A stretch of 64,000 bases of DNA from NCBI RefSeq assembly GCF_002836515.1, contig NZ_PJBC01000066.1, forward strand, positions 278,639 to 342,638, in the 5' to 3' direction. How positions within the stretch are numbered: the first letter of the stretch is position 1; each line of letters starts with the position of its first letter. The notes beneath the pieces were generated by a model. That model was not told the DNA's origin and made no database searches. It saw nothing but the letters and a program-made list of their open reading frames with translations. The translations under genes were made by a program, and so were the position numbers. The DNA is from Pseudomonas sp. Choline-02u-1. GTDB taxonomy: Bacteria; Pseudomonadota; Gammaproteobacteria; Pseudomonadales; Pseudomonadaceae. Shown here piece after piece: positions 26,054 through 35,323 of the stretch.

Positions 26054-26797
26054 TCAGGCGCTGACGGGGTGTGCTCTGACGACAGCCTCAGCCTTCACTG
26101 CCGGGCGATACAGCACCCAGTAATAAGCCCCCAGGCAAATCAGCCAGCAGAAAATCGCCGTCCACACGTTGTGCGAAAAGAAATGCGCGCCCTGCATCAT
26201 GCGACTGATCGAGAACACCGAGCCCAGCGCAAAGGCGAACACAAACGCCTGCCGCGCCAGTCGTGGACGGCGGTCGCGCAATACGAAGAACAACGCAAAC
26301 AGCGTAAACCCGGTCGCCGCATGCCCACCCGGCCAGCAACGTCCGGGCTTGTCGGTCGCGGGGCGATGCTCCATCAATTTGCTGTAGGTCTCGTGGCCGC
26401 CAAACTGCTCCAGGCTCCACGGGCACTGCACGGCGGCCACGGCTTTGACCGGAGTGACAAATGAAGTCGCCAGCCCCAGCGACAGCACCAGACAGCCCAA
26501 TTCACGCTTGAACGGTTTCAGCTGTTCGATGAAAAACGCGCCGATGAAACCCAGAATGGCAAACACAGAGAAGCCTATCACCAGCTGTTTCGCCCGGTCA
26601 TGCAGGATGTCTTCAAGAAAATAGCTGTGCCGTCCGATGAAATCCCCGGCGACCGGGTCGTAGAACATTTGCGCCAGAACCATGTCCAGATCGGTCAGTT
26701 CGAGCAACAGCAGAATGATCGCCGCCACGGCGGGAATGCCCAGACACAGCCACCAGTTGAGCGGTCTTGAAGCGGGAAGGGCAGAGGTCGACACCAT
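26054..26797 (-). CDS. PAP2-superfamily membrane phosphatase
   Basis: 247-residue inner-membrane protein of the PAP2/acid-phosphatase family, probably acting on lipid phosphates. Several membrane segments are visible (from about residue 15). The family motifs are present as RCWPGGHAATGF (PSGH position) and SRMMQGAHFFSHNVW (SR-x5-H position). ATG 26797 with AAGGAA upstream was chosen over a start 37 codons earlier that would overlap the promoter. Divergent from colR, whose regulon concerns the envelope; a shared role in lipid A or undecaprenyl phosphate metabolism is plausible but inferred. Confidence 0.88.
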   Translation of the reverse strand: MVSTSALPASRPLNWWLCLGIPAVAAIILLLLELTDLDMVLAQMFYDPVAGDFIGRHSYFLEDILHDRAKQLVIGFSVFAILGFIGAFFIEQLKPFKRELGCLVLSLGLATSFVTPVKAVAAVQCPWSLEQFGGHETYSKLMEHRPATDKPGRCWPGGHAATGFTLFALFFVLRDRRPRLARQAFVFAFALGSVFSISRMMQGAHFFSHNVWTAIFCWLICLGAYYWVLYRPAVKAEAVVRAHPVSA

Positions 26798-27006
26798 GGC
26801 AGGTTCCTTGGTCGATGAACGGAGGAGAGAGCGTAATCGCGTGGAGTCTGCGCGCGCTGGCGTCGGCGATTTGTTAACCGAAAGTGAAAAAATCGTCTCG
26901 CGGCGCACTGCACAGCGTTATCGAAAACATCCCCTAGCCCTGCGCCACACTTGGCCGTAAGCTGCGCGGGCCAAGACGGCCGTTACCCCGTTCGGAGGAG
27001 GTGCCC

Positions 27007-27690
27007 ATGCGAATTCTGCTGGTCGAAGACAACCGCGACATCCTGGCCAATCTGGCCGATTACCTGGGCCTCAAAGGCTATACCGTCGATTGCGCCCAGG
27101 ATGGTCTGTCCGGTCTGCACTTGGCAGCGACCGAGCATTACGACCTGATCGTGCTCGACATCATGCTGCCCGGCATCGACGGCTACACCTTGTGCAAGCG
27201 CCTGCGTGAGGACGCCCGGCGCGATACGCCGGTGATCATGCTCACCGCACGCGATCAACTCGACGACCGGCTGCAAGGCTTCAAATCCGGCGCCGACGAT
27301 TATTTGATCAAGCCGTTCGCCCTGTCCGAGCTGGCGGCACGCGTCGAAGCGGTCATGCGCCGTGCTCAGGGCGGTGGCCGCCGCGCCTTGCAGGTCGGTG
27401 ACCTGAGCTACGACCTCGACACCCTGGAAGTGACCCGTGAAGGCAAGCTGCTCAAGCTCAACCCGGTCGGCCTCAAGCTGCTCGCGGTGTTGATGCAGAA
27501 GAGTCCGCATGTGTTGCGTCGGGAAATTCTCGAAGAAGCGCTGTGGGGCGATGACTGCCCGGACAGCGACAGCCTGCGCAGCCATGTCCACCAATTGCGT
27601 CAGGTGATCGACAAGCCATTCGCCAAGCCACTCCTGCACACCGTGCACGGTGTCGGTTATCGCTTGGCTGAGGGCAGAGATGGAGTTTAA
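27007..27690 (+). CDS. colR: Response regulator ColR
   Basis: OmpR/PhoB-type regulator, 227 residues. Receiver with acidic residues near 7-8 (LVEDN), phosphoacceptor D51 in LIVLDIMLPGIDG and the lysine of LIKPFALSE; C-terminal winged helix ending VHGVGYRLAEG. ATG 27007 has a GGAGGAGG site just upstream; a GTG two codons earlier is ignored. It overlaps colS by 11 bp. Neighbours (groESL upstream, methyltransferase and InaA-like kinase downstream) match the ColRS locus of other pseudomonads, where ColRS responds to metal stress and adjusts the envelope. Confidence 0.93.
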   Translation: MRILLVEDNRDILANLADYLGLKGYTVDCAQDGLSGLHLAATEHYDLIVLDIMLPGIDGYTLCKRLREDARRDTPVIMLTARDQLDDRLQGFKSGADDYLIKPFALSELAARVEAVMRRAQGGGRRALQVGDLSYDLDTLEVTREGKLLKLNPVGLKLLAVLMQKSPHVLRREILEEALWGDDCPDSDSLRSHVHQLRQVIDKPFAKPLLHTVHGVGYRLAEGRDGV

Positions 27691-28963
27691 ACAGAGTCTT
27701 TCCCAGCGGATCATCATCGCCTTTGCACTGATGAGTGCGCTGGTGGCCGGCGCCTTCGCCATGGGTATCGTCGCAACGGTGCACCTGGTGGAAGAGAAAC
27801 TTATTTCGGCGGGGCTGGGCGGCGACCTGCAACGTTTGCTGCTGATGGACAACGTCTCCGACTGGAGCCATCGCCCCGAACCGGATCAGTTGTTCTATTT
27901 CAGCGGTGGGCCGGGCGATTTCGACCTGCCCAAGGATCTGCGTCACCTCGATGCGGGTTTCCATGAGGTATTTCGCGAGCAGTTGTCCTATCACGCCATG
28001 GTCGAAGTGGTGGATGGTCGGCGCTACGTGCTGCTGCAGGATCAAAGCGATTTCGAAGAGCGCGAGCGCGTGCTCTTTGCGGTGGTGCTGGTGGGCTTCG
28101 TGCTCAGCCTGGCATTGGCGGTGTTTCTCGGCTGGGTGCTCGCACGCAAGGTAATGGCGCCGGTGGTGCGCCTGGCGCGGCAGGTCCGGCATCGCGACCA
28201 GTTGCTCGGGCTGGCGCCACCGTTGGCGCCGGATTACGCGGCGGATGAAGTCGGTGAACTGGCGGTGGCGTTCGATGCCACGCTGGGGCGTCTGCGGCAG
28301 GCACTGACCCGCGAAAGGCTGTTCACCAGCGACGTCAGCCACGAATTGCGCACGCCACTGATGGTCTTGGCCAGTTCCTGCGAACTGCTGCTGGAGAACC
28401 CCGGAATCGATCAACGCGGTCGTGCGCAGGTCGAACGCATTGCGCGGGCCAGCGAAGAAATGCGCGAGCTGGTGCAGACCTTCCTGATGCTGGCGCGCAC
28501 ACAGAATGAAGAAGCCGCAGCGGCGCCGCAGCAGAACCTCATACAAGTGGCCGAGAGCCTGCTGTGCCTGTGGCGCGAGCCGATCGAGCGCAAGGGCCTG
28601 ACGCTGATGTTCGAGCCGGGCGACCCTCCGGACATTCGCTACAACGCAACTTTGCTGAACGCGGTGATGGGCAATCTTCTGCGCAACGCATTGCATTACA
28701 CCGAACAGGGTTTCATTCGTCTGACGCTCACCGCCAACGGCTTTGTCGTCGAGGATTCGGGGGTGGGTATTCCCGAGGAAAAACGCGAGGCGATGTTCGA
28801 GCCCTTCGTGCGTGGCAGCGAGAAACGTGGCGAAGGCCTTGGCCTGGGTCTGTCCCTGGTGCAGCGCATCTGTGAGAACCAGGGCTGGACGGTCAGCTTG
28901 AGCACGATGGACCCCAATGGCTGCCGATTCGAGGTAGATCTTGGCGTTAATGCCGGCAAATAG
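27680..28963 (+). CDS. colS: Sensor histidine kinase ColS
   Basis: 427-residue inner-membrane kinase. Membrane segment about 11-32, periplasmic domain to about 130, second membrane segment about 135-158. A glutamate-rich FEERERVLF just before that helix fits the ExxE metal motif known in ColS. Then HAMP, phosphoacceptor histidine in DVSHELRTPL, N box GNLLRNALHY and G boxes EDSGVGIP and GLGLGLSLV. Start overlaps the end of colR, so the two are co-translated. Confidence 0.93.
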   Translation: MEFKQSLSQRIIIAFALMSALVAGAFAMGIVATVHLVEEKLISAGLGGDLQRLLLMDNVSDWSHRPEPDQLFYFSGGPGDFDLPKDLRHLDAGFHEVFREQLSYHAMVEVVDGRRYVLLQDQSDFEERERVLFAVVLVGFVLSLALAVFLGWVLARKVMAPVVRLARQVRHRDQLLGLAPPLAPDYAADEVGELAVAFDATLGRLRQALTRERLFTSDVSHELRTPLMVLASSCELLLENPGIDQRGRAQVERIARASEEMRELVQTFLMLARTQNEEAAAAPQQNLIQVAESLLCLWREPIERKGLTLMFEPGDPPDIRYNATLLNAVMGNLLRNALHYTEQGFIRLTLTANGFVVEDSGVGIPEEKREAMFEPFVRGSEKRGEGLGLGLSLVQRICENQGWTVSLSTMDPNGCRFEVDLGVNAGK

Positions 28964-29111
28964 TGGCTCGAGGCTACTCCCGTATAGCTGTCTAAATCCT
29001 GTATAACGTTGTAATACTTTGCGGATTTACCTGACAGAATTTTCACAATTGGATGACCTGACGCTGACAGGTCGCTGCTTAAGGTGGCGTCATCAGAACT
29101 CAGGAGTCCAG

Positions 29112-29783
29112 ATGATGGCCGGCCCGATCAAGCTCGATTTTTCCGAAAAGTACGACGACCAACACGCACAACGATATTTGCGCAAACATCATGAAACCCT
29201 GGGCCGTCGCCTGTCGCACTGGCGCGACGAGCAATTGGGTCGCAAGGCCTTGGCGTTGGCGGGGGATCCCGGTCTGGTCCTGGATCTGCCCTGCGGTGCC
29301 GGGCGTTTCTGGCCAATGCTCGCGGAAAAGCCCAATCGGGTGATCATCGGTGCGGACAATTCCGAATCGATGATCAATGCCGCGATGCAAGGGCAACCGG
29401 GCGATGTGGTAAAGCGCGTGCAACCGCTGCACACCTCGGCGTTCGATATCGCTCTGCCGGATAACTCGGTCGACAGCATTTTTTGCATGCGCCTGTTGCA
29501 CCACATCGGCGAGGCCGAGCACCGCCGGGTGATCCTGCGCGAATTCGAGCGGGTGACCCGTGACAGCCTGATCGTTTCGTTGTGGGTCGACGGCAATTTC
29601 AAGGCCTGGAAGCGCAAGCGCGCCGAGCGGGATCGGCCGAGCCATGACTACCAGAATCGTTTTCTGATTCCAGCGGCAACGATAGAAAAAGAATTTGAAC
29701 AGGCGGGTTTCCGCATTCAGGAACAACTGGACTTCATACCGCTCTATGCGATGTGGCGAGTTTACGTATTACGCAAGAGGTAG
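29112..29783 (+). CDS. SAM-dependent methyltransferase of the ColR-linked envelope locus
   Basis: Class I methyltransferase, 223 residues, cytoplasmic. SAM-binding motif I LDLPCGAGRFWPML, then the acidic motif IIGADNSESM and the motif IV region DNSVDSIFCMRLLHH. CAGGAG precedes two adjacent ATG codons (29112, 29115). It is three bases upstream of the InaA-like kinase gene and downstream of colS; in P. aeruginosa the orthologous pair is tied to lipopolysaccharide modification. The methyl acceptor is unknown. The leader (29025-29047) has an ATTTTCAC stretch that could belong to a ColR site, which is unproven. Confidence 0.88.
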   Translation: MMAGPIKLDFSEKYDDQHAQRYLRKHHETLGRRLSHWRDEQLGRKALALAGDPGLVLDLPCGAGRFWPMLAEKPNRVIIGADNSESMINAAMQGQPGDVVKRVQPLHTSAFDIALPDNSVDSIFCMRLLHHIGEAEHRRVILREFERVTRDSLIVSLWVDGNFKAWKRKRAERDRPSHDYQNRFLIPAATIEKEFEQAGFRIQEQLDFIPLYAMWRVYVLRKR

Positions 29784-29786
29784 AAG

Positions 29787-30503
29787 ATGGCAGTGCAAGC
29801 AGCAGTTGAAGCGGACGTCGCTCCCCAGGATCGTTTCGATTATTACTGGAACCTGCGCGGCGAATGGGTTGAAGAGCCCAATGTGCGTCGTGGTGGCGAA
29901 AGCGGGGTGCAGCGCATCGTCGACCGTGACGGTCAGTTGCTGTACGCCAAGCGCCAGACCGGGCATATCTACCGCAGCTGGCTGCACCCCTTCGGTCGCC
30001 CGACTGTATTGCGTGAACTTGATGCGCTGACCGGGGTGAGCAAACTCGGTGTGCGAGTCCCGCACATTGTCTTCTGCGGTGCCCAGCCCGATCCGCAGCA
30101 CAAGTGGCGCGCACTGCTGGTGACAAAGTCGCTGGACGGCTTCCAGGAACTGGAGCACTGGCTGGCCGCCGCTGGTGGTCGCGATCAATGTGGTGACGTG
30201 GTTTATGAGCGAGTCCTCAAAGACCTGGCGCAAAACCTGGCGCGCATGCACAAGGGCCGCTGGCAGCACAGCTGCATCTACATCAAGCACGTTTTCGTGC
30301 GGGTCAGCGGCGAAGGTGAAACGGCGCAGGTTGAAGTGGCGTTGATCGATCTGGAGAAGTGCCGTCAGCGCCTGACCGCGTATCGGGCGGCGCAGCACGA
30401 CATGAAGCAACTGCGTCGCCATTCGTCGTTCCGCGATGCCGACTGGAAAAAACTCGTCTACTTTTACGAGACGGCGTTTGGCAGCGCTATCAAAGGTTTA
30501 TAG
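29787..30503 (+). CDS. inaA: InaA/WaaP-family lipopolysaccharide kinase-like protein
   Basis: 238-residue protein kinase-fold enzyme of the WaaP/Kdo-kinase family, likely acting on LPS sugar at the inner face of the membrane. Visible elements: glycine/lysine N-lobe region (LLYAKRQTGHIYRS), catalytic-loop-like NLARMHKGRWQHSCIYIKH and the DFG-equivalent LIDLEKCR. It follows the methyltransferase gene by three bases and overlaps nothing; the small exported-protein gene follows two bases later. The symbol reflects similarity to InaA proteins, not proven function. Confidence 0.87.
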   Translation: MAVQAAVEADVAPQDRFDYYWNLRGEWVEEPNVRRGGESGVQRIVDRDGQLLYAKRQTGHIYRSWLHPFGRPTVLRELDALTGVSKLGVRVPHIVFCGAQPDPQHKWRALLVTKSLDGFQELEHWLAAAGGRDQCGDVVYERVLKDLAQNLARMHKGRWQHSCIYIKHVFVRVSGEGETAQVEVALIDLEKCRQRLTAYRAAQHDMKQLRRHSSFRDADWKKLVYFYETAFGSAIKGL

Positions 30504-30505
30504 CG

Positions 30506-30733
30506 ATGAAACTCGAAATTGCACGAGGTTTGTTCCTGGTCGGGGCCTTGGCAGTTGCTTCACTGGCGGTGGCTGCCTGGGAGCAGCCGCGCATGCAGGT
30601 CATAGGGGCGTCCGGGAACGACGCTCATTGTTCGGTTCCACGGGTGGCCAAGGCTTCCGTGGCGACCCAGCCCGATCACGATTTGCTGTTGTTCATGTTC
30701 GGGCTGTCTCAGGGAATGAGGCCAGCCAGTTGA
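30506..30733 (+). CDS. Small exported or membrane-anchored protein, 75 residues
   Basis: Starts MKLEIARGLFLVGALAVASL, a signal-peptide or membrane-anchor sequence, then a short polar region with one cysteine (DAHCSVPRV) and a hydrophobic patch HDLLLFMFGLSQG. Begins two bases after the kinase stop, so it is probably part of the same transcript, which ends at the terminator 30752-30783. No family recognised. Confidence 0.7.
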   Translation: MKLEIARGLFLVGALAVASLAVAAWEQPRMQVIGASGNDAHCSVPRVAKASVATQPDHDLLLFMFGLSQGMRPAS

Positions 30734-30751
30734 AACGATTGAAGCCCAAGT

Positions 30752-30783
30752 AAAAGGCCTCGCAGTTGCGAGGCCTTTTTTTG
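30752..30783 (+). terminator. Rho-independent terminator of the methyltransferase-inaA operon
   Basis: AAGGCCTCGC-AGTT-GCGAGGCCTT stem followed by TTTTT. Confidence 0.92.
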
Positions 30784-30838
30784 CCGAAATCTTGCTGGTT
30801 TGATCGTTCCCACGCAGCGCGTCGGAACGATCGAACAT

Positions 30839-30934
30839 CCCTGTGGGAGCGGGCTTGCTCGCGAATGCTTCGTATCAGTCGACATCTTCGTCAATTGACA
30901 CTCCGCATTCGCGAGCAAGCTCGCTCCCAAAGGG
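30839..30934. repeat. Paired REP element (REPIN-like)
   Basis: CCTGTGGGAGCGGGCTTGCT and a slightly diverged inverted copy (GCGAGCAAGCTCGCTCCCAA) flank a roughly 45-bp spacer. Immediately left of it (30798-30835) is a decayed GTTCCCACGCAGCGCGT palindrome like the one at 62500. Confidence 0.9.
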
Positions 30935-30944
30935 GCGATGTGTG

Positions 30945-33900
30945 TTATTTGGCATCCGGTTTCGCCATGAATGTGTAGACACATGGCAGCACGAACAAGG
31001 TGAATAACGTGCCAATCGACATCCCGGTGGCAATCACCAGGCCGATGTCGAAGCGGCTCACGGCGCCAGCACCGGTCGCCAGAATCAGCGGCACCATGCC
31101 GAACACCATTGCCGCCGTCGTCATCAGCACCGGGCGCAAGCGAATTGCCGCCGCTTCCTCCACCGCTTCACGCGCACTCAGGCCCTTGTCCTTGCGCAAC
31201 TGGTTGGCGAATTCGACGATCAGGATGCCGTGCTTGCTGATCAGGCCGATCAGCGTCACCAGCCCGACCTGGGTATAAATGTTCATGCTCGACCAGCCGA
31301 GGAACAGTGGAATCAACGCCCCGCAGATCGACAGCGGCACCGTCACCAGAATCACCAGCGGATCGCGGAAGCTCTCGAACTGTGCGGCCAGCACCAGAAA
31401 GATGATCGCCAGCGCCAGCGCAAACGTGACCCACAGTGCGCTGCCTTCCTGCACGTACTGTCGCGAGGCGCCGCCGTAGTCGAAGGCAAACCCGGCTGGC
31501 GCTTCTTCCCGGGCGATCTGCAGCACGGTATCGATGGCTTCGCCCATACTCACCAGCGGGAAACCGGAAATCTTCGCCGCGTTGAGTTGCTGGAACTGGT
31601 TGAGCTGACGCGGCCGCGCACGGTCGCTGACTTTGATCAGCGTCGACAGCGGCAACAGTTCGCCTTGGGTGTTCTTCACGTAGTAATTGTTCAGCCAGTC
31701 CGGGTTGTCGCGGTAGGCCCGTTCAACCTGGGCGATGACCTTGTAGCTTCGGCCATCGATGGTGAAACGGTTGATCTCCGCCTCGCCGAGCAAGGTCGCC
31801 AGCGTGCTGCCGAGGTCGAGCATCGTCACGCCCATTTGCGCGGCCTTGTCGCGGTCGATATCCACGACGACTTCCGGCTTGTCGAACGCCAGATCGAGGT
31901 CGACGAAGGCGAACTTGCCCGAGTCCATTGCGCGTTTCTCGATCCGCTCGGCGACTTGCAACAGCAGCTCGTAATCATTGGCGGTATTGACCACGAATTC
32001 GAAGGGCAATCCTTCACCGGTGCCGGGCAGGGAAGGCAGGTTGAAACCGAAGATCTGCAGGCCGGGAATGCTCTCCAGTTTGCTTTGTACTTCGGGGAGG
32101 ATTTCCATCTGCGTACGGCTGCGCTCGTTCCACGGTTTGAGCAGGAAACCGCCGATACCGGCCTGCACGCCGTTGTAGCCGTTGATCTGGAACGATGAGT
32201 AGTACTCGGGAAACTCCTTGAAGATGGTGATGAACTCGTCGGTGTAAGTGCTCAGGTAGTCCAGGTTGGTCGGCTGCGGCGCACTGGCCATCATGAAAAT
32301 GATGCCCTGGTCCTCATCCGGGGCCAGTTCCGACTTGGTGAACTTGAGAAACACCGGAATCAGGCACAGCACGATCACCGCAAACACCAGCACTACCGGC
32401 CGGGTATTGAGCGTGCCGTGCAGCATGCTTTGGTAGCGGCGCTTGAGCCCGTCGAAAACCCGGTCGAGACGATGGGCCAGTCCGCTGGGATTCTCTTCAT
32501 GACGCAGCAGAAACGCGCACATCATCGGCGACAGCGTCAGAGCGACGACGCCGGAAATCACCACCGCTCCCGCCAGGGTCAGCGCAAACTCCTTGAACAA
32601 CGCCCCGGTCAGCCCGGTGAGGAAACCGATCGGCGCATACACCGCCGCCAGGGTGATGGTCATCGACACCACCGGCATGGCGATCTCGCGCGCGCCTTCC
32701 AGGGCTGCATCGAACGGTGTCTTGCCTTCCTCGATGTGGCGGTGGATGTTTTCCACCACGACGATCGCGTCGTCCACCACCAGACCGATGGCCAGCACCA
32801 TCGCCAGCAGCGTCAGCAGGTTCATCGAGTAACCCATCATCTGCATGAAGAACATCACGCCGATCATCGACAGCGGGATGGTCACCACAGGGATCACCAC
32901 CGAACGCAACGCGCCGAGGAACAGGAACACCACAACGATGACGATCAGTACCGCTTCGAACAGGGTTTTCACCACCTCATCAATCGAGGCCTGAATGAAC
33001 AGCGTGGCGTCGTAGGCGATTTCGCTTTTCAGGTTCGGCGGCAGCTGCGCTTCCAGCTCCGGCATCAGCTTGCGCACTTCCTTGATTACGTCCAGCGGGT
33101 TCGCCCCCGGCGTGGCCTTGATACCGATGTATACCGACGGCGTGCCGCCGAAGGAGCTGATCGAGTCGTAGTTTTCTGCGCCCATTTCCACCCGCGCGAC
33201 ATCGCGCAGCAGCACGCGGCTGTCGCCGTCGACCTTGAGCGGAATCGCCGCGAAGGCTTCGGCGGACTTCAGTTCAGTATTGGCGTTGATGCTGGTGACG
33301 GTGTACTCGCCTTTGACCTCGCCGGCGGCGGAAAGGAAGTTGTACTGGCGCACCGCAGCGGTCACGTCGGCGGCGCTCAGGCCGAAGCCGGCGAGTTTCA
33401 CCGGATCGAGCCACAGGCGCATGGCGAACACCTGATTGCCGAGAATTTCCGCTTCGGCCATGCCCGGCAGCGTCGCCAGTTTTGGCTGGATGACCCGCGA
33501 CAGGTAATCGGTGATTTGCGGGTTGCTCAGGTCCTTGCTGAAGAAGCTGATGTACATCAGCGCCGAAGCATCGGCGGACTCCTTGCTCAGCACCGGGTCT
33601 TCAGCGTCCTGCGGCAGCTTGTTTTTCACTTCGTTGGCCTTGGCCAGCAGTTCGGTGAACAAACGGTCGGTGTTGGCGCCGATGCGCGCGTAAACCGAAA
33701 TCACCGAGAAGTTCTGCCGACTGACCGAGGTCATGTAATCGATGCCTTCGGCGCTGGCCAGGCTTTGCTGCATCGGCTGGGTGATGTAGCCCTGAATGGT
33801 TTCGGCGTTGGCCCCGGGGTACGCCGTGGTCACCGTGATCAAGGCGTTTTCCATTTGCGGGTACTGGCGCAGCGGCAGCTTGCTCCAGGCCTGGAAGCCC

Positions 33901-33971
33901 AGCAGCACAATCAGCAGGCTGACCACGGTGGCGAGCACCGGGCGGCGGATGAACGGATCGGTAAAAGCCAT
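30945..33971 (-). CDS. mexW: RND efflux permease, MexW-like
   Basis: Inner-membrane proton-driven drug pump, 1008 residues. Start MAFTDPFIRRPVLATVV at 33971 with AAGGAA upstream; a longer in-frame start would overlap mexV. The RND fold has two duplicated halves with the TM4 proton-relay pair in GLVVDDAIVVVENI (about residue 405). Assignment to MexW rests on position (next to the ColRS/inaA locus with a MexV-like partner), not on specificity motifs. The coding order is mexV then mexW. No outer-membrane channel gene is present, so it must borrow an OprM-like one. Confidence 0.88.
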   Translation of the reverse strand: MAFTDPFIRRPVLATVVSLLIVLLGFQAWSKLPLRQYPQMENALITVTTAYPGANAETIQGYITQPMQQSLASAEGIDYMTSVSRQNFSVISVYARIGANTDRLFTELLAKANEVKNKLPQDAEDPVLSKESADASALMYISFFSKDLSNPQITDYLSRVIQPKLATLPGMAEAEILGNQVFAMRLWLDPVKLAGFGLSAADVTAAVRQYNFLSAAGEVKGEYTVTSINANTELKSAEAFAAIPLKVDGDSRVLLRDVARVEMGAENYDSISSFGGTPSVYIGIKATPGANPLDVIKEVRKLMPELEAQLPPNLKSEIAYDATLFIQASIDEVVKTLFEAVLIVIVVVFLFLGALRSVVIPVVTIPLSMIGVMFFMQMMGYSMNLLTLLAMVLAIGLVVDDAIVVVENIHRHIEEGKTPFDAALEGAREIAMPVVSMTITLAAVYAPIGFLTGLTGALFKEFALTLAGAVVISGVVALTLSPMMCAFLLRHEENPSGLAHRLDRVFDGLKRRYQSMLHGTLNTRPVVLVFAVIVLCLIPVFLKFTKSELAPDEDQGIIFMMASAPQPTNLDYLSTYTDEFITIFKEFPEYYSSFQINGYNGVQAGIGGFLLKPWNERSRTQMEILPEVQSKLESIPGLQIFGFNLPSLPGTGEGLPFEFVVNTANDYELLLQVAERIEKRAMDSGKFAFVDLDLAFDKPEVVVDIDRDKAAQMGVTMLDLGSTLATLLGEAEINRFTIDGRSYKVIAQVERAYRDNPDWLNNYYVKNTQGELLPLSTLIKVSDRARPRQLNQFQQLNAAKISGFPLVSMGEAIDTVLQIAREEAPAGFAFDYGGASRQYVQEGSALWVTFALALAIIFLVLAAQFESFRDPLVILVTVPLSICGALIPLFLGWSSMNIYTQVGLVTLIGLISKHGILIVEFANQLRKDKGLSAREAVEEAAAIRLRPVLMTTAAMVFGMVPLILATGAGAVSRFDIGLVIATGMSIGTLFTLFVLPCVYTFMAKPDAK

Positions 33972-33984
33972 GGGAATTCCTTGA

Positions 33985-35133
33985 TCAGTCGGCGCGGGGC
34001 GGACTGTTCTGCTCGCCGAGGGTCTTGTCGTCGCTGATGGCGATGTGGGCACCGTTGTCCAGTTTGATCTGGCCCGCCGTTACCACCTGTTCGCCGCTCT
34101 GCACGCCCTTGTTGATCATCACCAGGCCATCGCGGCGTTCACCGGTCTCGACGAAACGACGCTCGGCGACGAGCAGCGGTTGGCCGTTGTCATCCTTGGC
34201 GAGGCTGCCGTCCTCGGCTTTTTTCTGCCCGACCACGTAAACCGAGTTGCCGTACAGGGTGTAGGTGATCGCGCTTTCCGGTACCACGATGTGCTTTTGC
34301 GGATCGGGCAGCAGCACTTCAAGGCTGGCGAACATGCCCGGCAACAGCTTGCCGTCGGGGTTGGCCAAGGTGGCGCGTACCAGAATATTGCGCGTAGTGC
34401 TTTCGACGATCGGGTTGATCGCGCTGATCTTGCCGGCAAAGTTCTGCCCCGGATAAGCCGCAACGGTGAACTGCACGGGCTGGCCGATGGCGAGTTTCGG
34501 CACCGCTTGTTCGGGCACGTAGAAGTCAGCGTAGAGGCTGCTCAAGTCCTGCAAGGTTGCGATTTTGGTACCGCTGGCGAGGTAGTCGCCGACGTCGACC
34601 TGGCGGATACCGATGGTGCCGCTGAACGGCGCGAGAATGCGCTTTTTCGCCAGCGAAGCATTGAGCTGATTGACCGTGGCCTTGTTCTTTTGCAGCACGG
34701 CAAAGAGGCGGTCGTACTCGCCTTTGGAAATCGCTCGGCTGTCGACCAGTTGCGCGCCACGCCCGAAATCAAGCTGCGCCAGGCCAAGATCGGCCTTCGC
34801 GGTTTCCAGCAACGCGGTTTCAACAGCGCTATCGAGTTGCAGCAACGGCTGCCCGGCCTTGACCTTCTGCCCGGATTCGAATTTGAGTTCAGTAACGGTG
34901 CCGGCGACTTCCAGACTCAAGTCGACGCCTTGCAGCGCCTTGAGTGTGCCGACGGTAGGCAGGCGCATCTGCCACGGCTGCTCGCCGGCAGTGGCCACAG
35001 CGACGCTGATCGGCGGCTTGGGTTTGGAAAAGCCCTGGATCATCGTGTAGATCGAAAAGGCTTTGTATCCGCCCAGCACCAGCACGAGCAGCAAAACAAC
35101 ACCCAACATGATCAGCATGCGGCGACGCAGCAT
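33985..35133 (-). CDS. mexV: RND periplasmic adaptor, MexV-like
   Basis: 382-residue membrane-fusion protein. N-terminal signal anchor (about residues 6-24), lipoyl half-motifs around VDLSLEVAGTVTEL and the complementary RILAPFSGTIGIR, a helical hairpin between them, then beta-barrel and membrane-proximal domains (GMFASLEVLLPD). It precedes mexW by 13 bp, forming an operon. Start is preceded by GGAACTG (weak). Specificity unknown. Confidence 0.9.
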   Translation of the reverse strand: MLRRRMLIMLGVVLLLVLVLGGYKAFSIYTMIQGFSKPKPPISVAVATAGEQPWQMRLPTVGTLKALQGVDLSLEVAGTVTELKFESGQKVKAGQPLLQLDSAVETALLETAKADLGLAQLDFGRGAQLVDSRAISKGEYDRLFAVLQKNKATVNQLNASLAKKRILAPFSGTIGIRQVDVGDYLASGTKIATLQDLSSLYADFYVPEQAVPKLAIGQPVQFTVAAYPGQNFAGKISAINPIVESTTRNILVRATLANPDGKLLPGMFASLEVLLPDPQKHIVVPESAITYTLYGNSVYVVGQKKAEDGSLAKDDNGQPLLVAERRFVETGERRDGLVMINKGVQSGEQVVTAGQIKLDNGAHIAISDDKTLGEQNSPPRAD

Positions 35134-35221
35134 ATTTCCAGTTCCTTGGATAAATCATGAGACAGGCGGGCACATTACTCCGAGTACCGGGGGGATTCCA
35201 ACTGGCAGTTATTACAGGGTG

Positions 35222-35316
35222 ACGCAAAAGATCGTCCGATCGCGGCTCGATCCTTCGGCAGCTCCTACAGGGGATTGCATTCCAAAGTAGGAGCTGCCGA
35301 AGGCTGCGATCTTTTC
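35222..35316. repeat. Dispersed inverted repeat, GTAGGAGCTG family
   Basis: AAAAGATCG...CTTCGGCAGCTCCTAC faces GTAGGAGCTGCCGAAGGCTG with a short loop. The left arm is partly decayed (GCGGCTCGATCC inside it). Lies between mexV upstream DNA and the end of the DUF1513 gene. Confidence 0.85.
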
Positions 35317-35323
35317 AACGGCT

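Noticed and set aside
29019..29111. Possible ColR box upstream of the methyltransferase (TTTACC...ATTTTCAC)
   Set aside because: I could not match it firmly to a remembered consensus, so it is only mentioned in the gene entry.
32418..34037. 539-codon open frame antisense to mexW
   Set aside because: Composition is low-complexity, rich in H, R, Q and E, typical of a reverse-frame shadow; mexW is clear.
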